Shown here piece by piece: positions 14,419 to 23,900 of a stretch of 35,141 nucleotides of DNA. The notes beneath the pieces are model-generated. The model made no database searches. It was not told the origin of the DNA and saw only the letters and a list, made by a program, of their open reading frames with translations. Position numbers and translations under genes: made by a program. Position 1 is the first letter of the stretch. Each line of letters starts with the position of its first letter. Source of the DNA: Trueperaceae bacterium (lineage in GTDB: Bacteria; Deinococcota; Deinococci; Deinococcales; Trueperaceae); contig DASVDQ010000048.1 in assembly GCA_036381035.1 (NCBI GenBank), positions 1 to 35,141 of the forward strand, in the 5' to 3' direction.

Positions 14419-14716
14419 GGAAGCCCCTCAGCCCCACCGGGTCGGACCAGATCTCCTCGATGTCCTCCACCTCGGCGTGCGCCGGACCCGTCCGCAGACG
14501 CACGAGGAGCAGCTCGATGTCGTCGCGCCAGCCCTCGGCGACCACCTCCACGCGCCCGTCGTCGAGGTTCTCCACGTGCCCGGCCACCCCGAGGTCGAGC
14601 GCGTGGGCGCGCGTGAAGGCCCGGAAGCCGACGCCCTGGACCTTGCCCCTGACCAGCGCGGTCAGCCGCACCCTCCCGGCCGCGCCGCCAGCCTGCGTGT
14701 CGCCGTCGGTGGACAT
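14408..14716 (-). CDS. acyP: Acylphosphatase
   Basis: A 102-aa small cytoplasmic enzyme that hydrolyses carboxyl-phosphate bonds such as acetyl phosphate or 1,3-bisphosphoglycerate. The family signature VRGKVQGVGFRAF (22-34) carries the phosphate-binding Arg32, and GHVENLDDG (46-54) carries Asn50, which positions the water. The length is near the family norm of 90-100. ATG 14716 is chosen because TAGCAT lies 8 nt upstream and residues before it in the open frame look unlike the family. It overlaps trpC by 11 bp on the same strand. It is divergent from the TamB-like gene across 222 bp. Confidence 0.95.
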   Translation of the reverse strand: MSTDGDTQAGGAAGRVRLTALVRGKVQGVGFRAFTRAHALDLGVAGHVENLDDGRVEVVAEGWRDDIELLLVRLRTGPAHAEVEDIEEIWSDPVGLRGFHVY

Positions 14717-14724
14717 GGACCGAC

Positions 14725-14730
14725 ATGCTA
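14725..14730 (-). promoter_or_regulatory. -10 box for acyP-trpC (leaderless arrangement)
   Basis: TAGCAT on the minus strand, then 8 nt (GTCGGTCC), then ATG 14716. It is the same hexamer as the ffs and lipoprotein -10 boxes. Confidence 0.5.
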
Positions 14731-14819
14731 GCGCCGGGAGCGGCGCGGCGCACCACCCGAACACGAAGGTCGCGTGAAGGGCAGTTCGTGGCGTCGGGAC
14801 CGGCCCTCTCATGGGTTCG

Positions 14820-14828
14820 TGATAGATT
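14820..14828 (+). promoter_or_regulatory. Possible extended -10 for the TamB-like gene
   Basis: TGATAGATT fits TGnTAnnnT and would start an mRNA near 14835 with a leader of about 100 nt. The leader contains GAAGCG/CGCTTC arms that could pair. No clear Shine-Dalgarno sequence is seen; GGAA lies about 14 nt before the ATG. Confidence 0.3.
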
Positions 14829-14938
14829 TGCCTGTCATGAGAAGCGCGTAGGGAACGGGAATCCTGCCGCTTCCGACGAGCCGCGACCCCCGGCCGGCAG
14901 GCCCCGCCGGCGCACGCGAACGGAACCGCCTGGCAGCG

Positions 14939-17900
14939 ATGTCACGCCGAAGAGCATCCCTCATCGCCATCGTCGTCTTGGCGGTCCTCGCGGCGTTGGC
15001 GTTCCTGCCCGCGCTGCCCCCCGTGCGGGGGTTCATCGTCGAGCGCGTGGTGCAGGCGCTGGAGCGTTCCGGCACGCACGTCACCTACACCGGCACCGAG
15101 GGCAACGCGTGGCGCGGCGTCGCCCTGCACGGCGCTACCATCGCGGGTCCCGGCGTGGGCGTGACCGTCGACCGGCTGCGCGTGGGCTACTTCCTGCCCT
15201 CCCTCATCGGCGGCGAGCTCCCCCTCGACATCGAGGTCAGCGGCGCACGCGGGCGGGTGGACCTATCGCGGTTCCTCAGCGGAGCCGCGGCCGCGCCGGG
15301 GGCGCCGGCCGGTCCGCTCACCCTGCAGCTCCGCCGGCTGGCGCTCGACGACGTCTCTGTCGACGTCGAGGAGCTCCCGTTCACGCTGCCCGACGCCACG
15401 CTCTCCGACGTCCAGGTAGCGCAGAGCGGAACCGCCCTCGACCTCACGGGTACCGTGACGACCGCCGACGGCTCCGCCTACGTGGCCGGTCGCTTCGAGA
15501 CGCTCACGGGCAGCTTCGACGCGCGCGTCGAGCGCGCCGACGCCACCCTCGCCCGCAACTGGTGGCAGGGCGTCACGGCCGGCGAGGTCACCGGCGAGCT
15601 CCACGTGCGCGGCTCGCAGATCGCCGGCAGCTTCGACGTCACGGGTGGCGCCGTCGACGACCTGGGCATCGCTGCCACCGGGGTCGCCGGCCACGTGGTG
15701 CTCGACTACCCGGTGATCACGGCCGACCTTACCGGCAACGCGCTCGGCGGTCCTGTCGCGGCCACGGGCGTCGTGAACGTCGACGCGCGGCGCTGGGAGG
15801 CGCAGGCGACGGGCAGCCCCGGTCTGGCGGAGGCCGCCGGCTGGCTCCTGCGCGGCAGCTACCCCGACGGTCCGCCGGTGGCGCTCGTCGGCACCGCCTC
15901 CGTCGAGCTGAGCCTCAGCGGGTGGGACCACGTCGTGCTCGACGGCTCGGCGACGGCAGCCGGGACCGTCGAGGGCCTCCCGCTCGACCACCTCAGCACG
16001 GCGTTCCGACTTCCCCCCGACGGTCGGATCAGGGCGCAGGGGCTGGCCGTGCTCGGCGGCGGCGACGTCCGCTTCGAGCTCGGGCCGGGCCAGGAAGGCG
16101 ACGACCTGGTCGTGACCGCCGACGGCGTCGGCCTCTCGACCCTGGGCGAGGGCCTCGGCGCCGTCGACGCCCGCCTGCGCCTCGCGCTCGGCGGGCGCGA
16201 GGACGGCGAGCTCGCGCTGTCCTGGGCCGGAGAGGTCGCCGGCCGGCAGGCCGAGGCGCGCCTCGACGCCCGCCTCGACCCCGACGGCTGGCAGGGCTTC
16301 GTCACCGGCAGCGACTCCGCCGGCGCGCGCCTCGAGGGCGCCGTGGTGCTCGCCGACGGCACGCTCGAGGGCGGCCTGACGCTGAGCAGCCTCGGCCTGG
16401 ACCCATTGCCCGCGGGTGCGTCCGTCGCCCTCGGCGTCTCCGGCCCGGCCAGCCTGGACGGCGCGCGCGTGACGGTCGCTCTCACCGGCGACGACCCGGT
16501 CACGGTCCCCGGCCTCCCCGACGGCCCCGACCTGCGCGGCAGCGCCTCCGGCGTCTACGACCCCGCGCGCTCGCGGGTCACGGGGCTCGTGGGCCGCTTC
16601 GGCCCCGTGATCGTCTCGGGGGCTCTCGACCTCGACCCCGTCGCGCTCGTCGCCGACGTCATCGTCGAGCCCACGCGCCTCGCGCTCGAGGGCGGCGGTG
16701 CGGCCGCCTCGCTGACCGTGCCGTCGAGCTCGCTCGTGTTCGGGACCGACGGCCTGTCGTGGCACGGGCGCGTCGAGTACGCCGACGCGTCAGCCGGGCC
16801 CGCCGCGACCGCTGACGGCGCGCTGCAGGCCGACGCCAGCCTGGACGCCGCCACGGGCGCGTGGCGCGTCACCGCCGCGTCGGCGGCGGGCGACCTCCGC
16901 CTGGAGGCGGGACCGGGCGGAGCTAGCGCCGTCCTCGACGGCCTCCCCGTGACTGTCGCCGACGGGGACGGTCCGCCGGCCCTGGCCCTGGCCCTCTCGG
17001 GCCGCGCCTCGGCCCCCAGCGGCGCCGGACCCGTGAGCGTCGACGTGACGGTCGACGACGCGGGCGGCGGACGCGTCGCCCTGCCGGCCGGCGTGAGCCT
17101 GGCTGGCGACGCCGACGTCGGCGCTGCCCGCCTGCACCTCGCGGGCGCGGTGGGCGACCTGCCCGTCACCCTCGGCGCCGCGTGGGACGGGCCGCTGCGC
17201 GCCACGGCCGAGCTCGGCCCATCCGGCAGCGAGCGCGTCGTCGCCGCCTACGACGCCGCCACCGGCCAGGTCACCGCCGCGGGCGAAGTGGACCTGGCCA
17301 GGTACTGGCGGCTGGTCACGCGCCAGGAGCCGCCGCTCGAGGGCACGCTCGCCCTGGACCTCAGCGGTCGGCTCGGCGCGGGCGTCCTCGACGGCGTCGC
17401 GGGCACCGCGACCGTAGCGGTGACCTCCCCCGTGGCCGCCACCGCGGTGGTCACCGGGCGCGGCGACTCCCTCGCCGTCACCCTCGAGGCCGAGGCGGCG
17501 GGCCTGCCCGTGCGCGGCGCGGGCGAGGTCCGCCTCGCCGACCTGGGACCCGACACGCCTCTGCTCACCGTAGACGCCGGGCCGCTCGAGGACCTCGTCC
17601 TCACCGTCAACGGCCTAGAGGGGAGCGGCACGATCCCCGGTGTCGCGGCCGGTCCGGCGGCGGTGCCGGACGTGCCGTGGAGCCTCCGGGCCGACTGGAG
17701 CGGCGCGCCCACGGCCCTGGTGCGCCTCGCCGACTCCGAGCTGACGCTCACCCTGGAGGGCGGCGCCGTCGTCACGAGCGGGCCCGTCACGCTGCCCGCC
17801 ACCTACGCCGGCGAGGCGCTCGCGCTCACCCTCGACCTGCCGGAGCGCCGCGTCGACCTCGCGGACCCCACCGCCGCGCAGGTGCGCGCCAGCGTCTCCA

Positions 17901-20900
17901 GACCCGGCGAGGACCCGCTCCTCGAGGCGTCCGGCACGCCGGGGAACCTAGCTATCACCGGCGCGATCCCCGCCGGTCTCCTCGCCGCCCCGCTGCCCGA
18001 GCCCGCGAGGCCCGCGGGCGAGCTGGCCGTGAGCGGCAGCGCCGACCTGCTCGCCGGCGAGGCGGCCGTGTCGGTGGGCGAGGACGTGGCCGCCACGTTC
18101 CGGGACGGCACGCTCGAGCTGACGGCCCGCGGCGCCGACCTGACGACGCACGTGCCGGCGGCGGCGCCGGCCGGCCTCCGGGCCCAGCTCGACGGCACGC
18201 TCCGCCACGAGCCGGAGCGGGGCTGGCTGGGCGAGCTCGTGGCCGGCCTCTCCCTCCCCGGCACCGAGCCCACGGACGCCACGGTCACGCTCACCGGAGC
18301 CGGACCCGAACTGGCGCTCGCCGTCGCCGCCACCGGGCCGCTCGAGACCACGCTCCTGGCGCACGGCACCGTGTCACCCGAGCTGCGCCTGGAGGGCGAC
18401 GCCCGGGCGCTCGGCGGCGCGGTGACGGCCGCGATCGCGGCGACGCCGGAGGACGGCCTGCGCGTGGCCCTGAGCAGCGCTGCCCTCGCGGGCGAGCCCT
18501 ACTTCGCGCTGCCGCCGCTCGCAGCGAGCCTCACCGTGCCGGCCGCGGGCGGCGGTCCGCTGCTGACCGGCGACTGGGTCGACGCCCGCGTGGCGGAGGG
18601 CGGCACCATCGAGGGGCGCGTCGAGCTGCCGTTCACGCTCCTGGGCGCGCCCGCCACGCTGACCGCCGAGCTCGGGGGCACGCTAGACGACCCGACGGCG
18701 ACGGCCACCCTGACGGGCGCCGGCGTCACGGCGACGGCCGAGGGGAGCCTGCGCGCCGCGTCGGCCGAGGCGACGCTCACCGAGCCGGCCATCGCGGCGG
18801 CCCTGCCAGCAGGCGCCCGCGCGGCGGCAGGGATGGTCGCCTCGCCCGTGCTCGTGCGAGCCGCCTGGACGCCGGCGGACGGCTGGGACCTCGACGCCGC
18901 CGCCCGCGCGGAGCTGCCCGCCGCTGGTCAGGTCGACCTGGCCCTGGCGCTCTCCGGCGACGGCGCCGTCTACGCCGGTGAGCTCGCAGCCTCCCTCCCG
19001 GCCGCGCCGGGCGCGGCGCCCGTCGCCGTGGCCTCGCTCGCCGGAGAGGGCGCCGACCTCACCGCCGAGCTGGACATGGCCGCCGTCGACTTCGCGAGGA
19101 TAGGCGCCGCCTACGGCGTCGACGTCGACGTGCTGGCCAGCGGCCGAGCGTTCCTAGGCACCGATCCCGCTACCGCGGAGCTCACGCTCGACGTGTCTGG
19201 CACGGTGGAGGGCGCCGCGGTCTCACTGGCCGGTTCGGCGCCGGACGACCTGCGGTTCACGCTGCGGGCGCCGCAGCTCGACGTCGCCGGCCGGCTGGCG
19301 TGGCACGCGCGACGCCGCGTCGTCGTCTCCGGCCAGGCGGCGGGCCAGCCGATCGACGCCTGGCTCGAGGTCGACGACGCCTTCGAGAACGGGCGGCTGC
19401 ACGTCGACGTCCCCGGCGCGTCCCTCGAGGCCGTGCTGGCGGCGCCCGAGCCGGGCGTGCGCACCGCCGCGTTCGAGGGCGGGCTGGCGGGCGGGCCGCT
19501 CGGCTTACATGGCGAGCTGAGCGGTGAGGTCGTGGCGCGGGGCGCCGAGGTCGAGCTCGCCGACCTGACGGCCGAGCTGTCGGGGCTGCCCGCGCCGCTG
19601 GCCGGGGAGCGCCTGGCGGTCGCGGGGAGCGGGACCCTGGCCCCCCGTCTCGACGTCGGCGGCGCGCTCACCGCGACCGAGGGCCCGCTGGCCGAGGCGG
19701 CGGGCGAGGGGGCCTGGCGCGTCGCCGGCGACCCGCTGGAGGCCAGCGTGACGTGGCTCGGCCTGGAGGCGGCCTACGGCCTCGGCTCTGGCGAGGCGCG
19801 GCTGCGGCCGGTGGGGGACGTCGCTCCCGCGGTGGCGGTGCTCCTGCCGGAGCTCGCCGGCGCCGACCTGCGGCTCGAGGGCCCCGGCCTCGCCTGGAGC
19901 CGCGAGGCGGGCTTCGGTGGAGCGCTGACCGCGACGGCCTCGGGCGGTCCCGTGCCCGCCGAGGCGGCGCCGGTGACCGTCGCGCTGCGCGGCGCCTCAG
20001 GCGGCGACCTGGCGGTCGCCGCCACGGCCGGCGAGGACAGCGCCGGCGCGCCCCTGGTGGCGCTCAACGCCGTCGTGCCGGCCCACGCGCCGCTCACGGG
20101 GGCATTGACCGCCGACGTCGCCATCGCCGGCGCCGTGGAGGCGGCGGGTCGTCTCACCGCCGGCGCGGGCGGCCTGACGCTCGACGTCGCGGGCGAGGGC
20201 CTCTCCCTGCAGGCGAGCGTAGGCGCCGACGGCTGGTCGGTCTCCGGAGCGCTCGACGGCATGCCCGTCGCCGACGTGCTGCCGCTGCGGGAGGACCCGC
20301 GGGTGAGCCTCAGCCTCACGGGCGGCTCCGCGACCGGCGGGCTGGCCGTGGAGGACCTCGTCGTCGCGAGCGGCGCCAGCCGGCTCGAGGGGTCGGCGTC
20401 GTTCGACGGCCGGCTGCGCATGGCCTTGCGGGCGCAAGTGGACCTGGCCGACGTGGACGCCGGCGACACGCGGCTCACGGGCCTGCTGCGCGGGCCCATC
20501 GTCCTCGTCGCGCCCCAGCTCGAGGACCTGGGGCAGGTCACGGTGACGGCGCAGCTCGACGCCGCCGGCGTGGGCGTCGCTGGCGTGCCCGTCCTCGTCG
20601 ACGGCGGCCTGCAGGTGGGCGGCACCGCCGCCGACCCCGTGGTCTTCGCGGCGCTCTACGGACGCGGCGACCTGCGCGGCGCGCTGCGCCTCGAGGCGGC
20701 CCCGCGACGCGGGCGCCTCGACGTCCGCTCCACCCTGGCGTACCGCGACCTCACCAGCGACGTGCAGGTCGCGGTGTCCGGTGAGGAGGTGGTCGCGAGC
20801 GGCAGCCTCCGGGCGGGCGACGCGGTCCTGCTCGTCTCCGACCTCGGCGGCGCGGCGACGCTCACGGGCGCGGGGCGGCTCGACGGCTGGCAGGGAACGG

Positions 20901-23900
20901 TGTCACCCGGGCTCGCCGGGTTCGTGGTCGAGGGCCCCCTGGCCGCTCTGTCCCCCACGCTGCGGGGCTCGGCCCGACTCGCGCTCGGCGAGCCGGCCGG
21001 CGAGGGAGCCTGGCTGCGCGGGGAGTTCGCCGACCTCGCCGTCGCCGGCCAGGAGGTGGGCGACCTCGCGATCACTTCGGCAACCGCCGGGGCGCCGATC
21101 GCCATAGACGGCGACGGCGTGAGCGGCGTGTTCGACCCCGCCGACCAGTCGTGGATCCTGGAGCTAGAGGGCCTGACCCTGCCGGGCTCGCTGACCCTGG
21201 CCCTCGCCGCCGCCGGACGAGGACCGGAGGGCCGCGCCACCGGCCGCCTCGCGGGCGGCGCCGAGCTGGGCGTGGACGTGGGCGTCGAGGCGGAGGTCGG
21301 CGCGGGCGGCGCCAGCTTCTCGGCCTCCGGGACCGCCCTGGGCGGCGAGCTGTCCGTCTCCGGTCGCCGGCCGGCCGGCCGGGGGTGGACCGGCGAGGTG
21401 GCCCTGCAGGGGGCGGAGCTGCCGGCCACGGACGGCGAGCCGGCGGCGGTGCTGTCGGCGACGGGCGTCCTCCAGGGCAGCGGGCCCGTGCCCCAGGTGA
21501 TACTCGCCACCGCGGCCTACGCGCAGGGCGCGGGCGTCGCCGCCGCCGGACGCGCGTCCATCGGCCCCGGGGGCGTGACACTCGACCAGACCGTCGCGCT
21601 GCCGCGCGCCACGGCCCCGCTGCGGGTGGAGGGCCGCCTGGCGCCCGGCCTCGACGTCAGGCTCAGCGCCGCCGGGGCGGCCCCTGGGCAGCCGAGCGGC
21701 GAGGTGCGCCTCCTCGAGCGCCAGGACGGCCTCGCGGCGATGGGCGCGCTGCAGGTGCCTCTCGGACCCGTCACCGTGAGGCTGGGGTCCGTCGGCTCGT
21801 CTCAGTCGCCGCAGCTCACGGTCACGCCGACGTCGCTGCCCGACGCCAGGCTCTCGGCCGACCTGGCCGCCGACGGGCTCCTCGAGCTGGTCTCCCGCGT
21901 AGCGAGCGAGGGGCTCGTCGTCACCGGGGGCGGGGCGGCCAGCGGCTCGGCCAGGCTGGACGTCGCGGCAGGGTCGTTGGAGCTGCGGCAGCTGGGGCTC
22001 GCGGTGTCGGGCTTCCGGGCCACGCTGTCCGGCAGGCTCGCGCCGGCGTCCGCCGACCTGGAGGGCTGGCTGGAGCTGCCCCTCGACACCCCGGACCCCG
22101 CCTCCAGGAGGCTGCCGGTGGCGGTGAGCGCGGCGGGCGGCCAGTGGCGGCTCAGCTCGAGCAGCCCGCTGGGCGAGGTCGCGGCCAGCTACGACGCGTC
22201 GTCGGGCGCAGCGCTCCTCGACGTGGCGCTCGAGCTGCGGAGCGACGGGAGCGGCGGCAGCCTGCTGCCGGGCGTGTCGGCCGGCGCCGTGAGCGCGCAC
22301 CTGGCCTACGAGCCGGGGGCACCGCCCTCGGGCACGCTCTCCGTAGACGGCGTGCGGCTCACGCCGCCGGGCTGGGGCGAGGTCACCGTGAACGCCGACG
22401 CCGCGCTCGCGAACGGACGCCTCGAGGGGGCCGCGACCGTCGCCACCGCGGCGGGCAGCCTGAGCGTGAGCGGCGACGCCCCGGTGCCGAGGCTGCTCAC
22501 CGCCCTCGGCGTCGAGCCCGAGGTAGCGGCTGCGGCGGCCGGCGGCTCCGACCAGCCCGGCGCCACCGAGGTCGAGCTGCGGCTCCGCACGATCGAGCTC
22601 GGCGCGGTCCCGTTGATCGCGTCGTCGGCCCCGCACCTCTCCGGCGCCCTCTCGGGCGTCGTGCGGCTGCAGGGCGACTTCGTGTTCGGCCAGCTCGTCG
22701 CGCCGGACCTCGCCGTGGGCGAGAACAGCCTGCCGGTTACGGTGCAGGTCTCGGGCCCGACCTCGCGCGTCGACGCCGACGTCATGCTGGGCAGGTCGCT
22801 GCTCGCGCTCACGCTCTCCGACCTGACGCTGTCGGGATCGGCGCGCCTCGAGCGCCTCCCGCTCGACCTGCTGGCCGAGGCGGTCGTGGGGCCGACCGAC
22901 GTCACGGCGTTGCTCACCGGCGTCGCCCGCGTCGACCTGCCGCTGACGGACCCCGGCGCCGGCTACGCCGCCGTGGCCAGCGAGGAGCTCACCCTCCAGC
23001 GCGCCGGCGTCCTGACCCGCGGCGAGGTCACCCTCGTCTACGACCGGGGCTCGCTGTCCGTCGAGCGCGCCACGTTCTCGGGTCGCGGCGACTGGCACGC
23101 CGCCGGCGTCCTCGCGCCGGACCGGCTCGGCTTCGAGCTCGTGGCCGACGAGGCCGACTTCGGCCCCTTGCTCGGCCTGGTGCCGGGCCTGGCGCTCCTC
23201 GGCGTGGGCGCCGAGGGCAGCTTCGCCTTCGCGGCGTCAGGCACGCTGGCCGAGCCGCTGGTCACCTTCCAGACCGACGCGCTCGACTTCAGCGTGGCCG
23301 GCACCACGTACAGGCTCGCCGACACCGACGTGAGCCTCGAGGGCGCCGCGCTCTCGGCGGAGGCCACGCTCAGCGCCCTCTCGCCCGTGCGGGGCGACCT
23401 GCGCCTCGCCGGGGACGCGACCCTGGTGCTCGAGCCCTTCTCCCTGCGCGCCGCCGACCTGCGCTTCGAGGGGGCGCTGGTCGTGCCTGGCGTGGGGCGG
23501 ATCGAGGACGTGTCCGGCTCGGTGACCCAGGACCCGCTGTTCCGGCCGTTCCTCGCCCTGACGGGGCGCCTCGGGGCGCCGCTCGCCGTGCAGGGCACGC
23601 TCGTGCCGCTCGACCTCAGGGCCGGCGGAACCGGGCTGCACGTCGCCTACCCCGGCCTGCTCATCGCCGACTCCACGCTGGCGGCCGACCTCCGGCTCGT
23701 GGGCGGCGAACGCGGCGTCGCCCTGAGCGGCGCGATCGAGGCCGACGAGGTCGTCATCGACCCCAGCGCGGCGGCGCCCGCAGAGGCGGACGAAGCGCCG
23801 GCCGGCGCCGGTGCGGAGGCGGCGGGAGCCGAGGAGGCCCGGGCAGGAGCCGGCGGGGACGCGGCCCCGGCCGCGGAGGGTGCGGCCGAGGCGGCGGAAG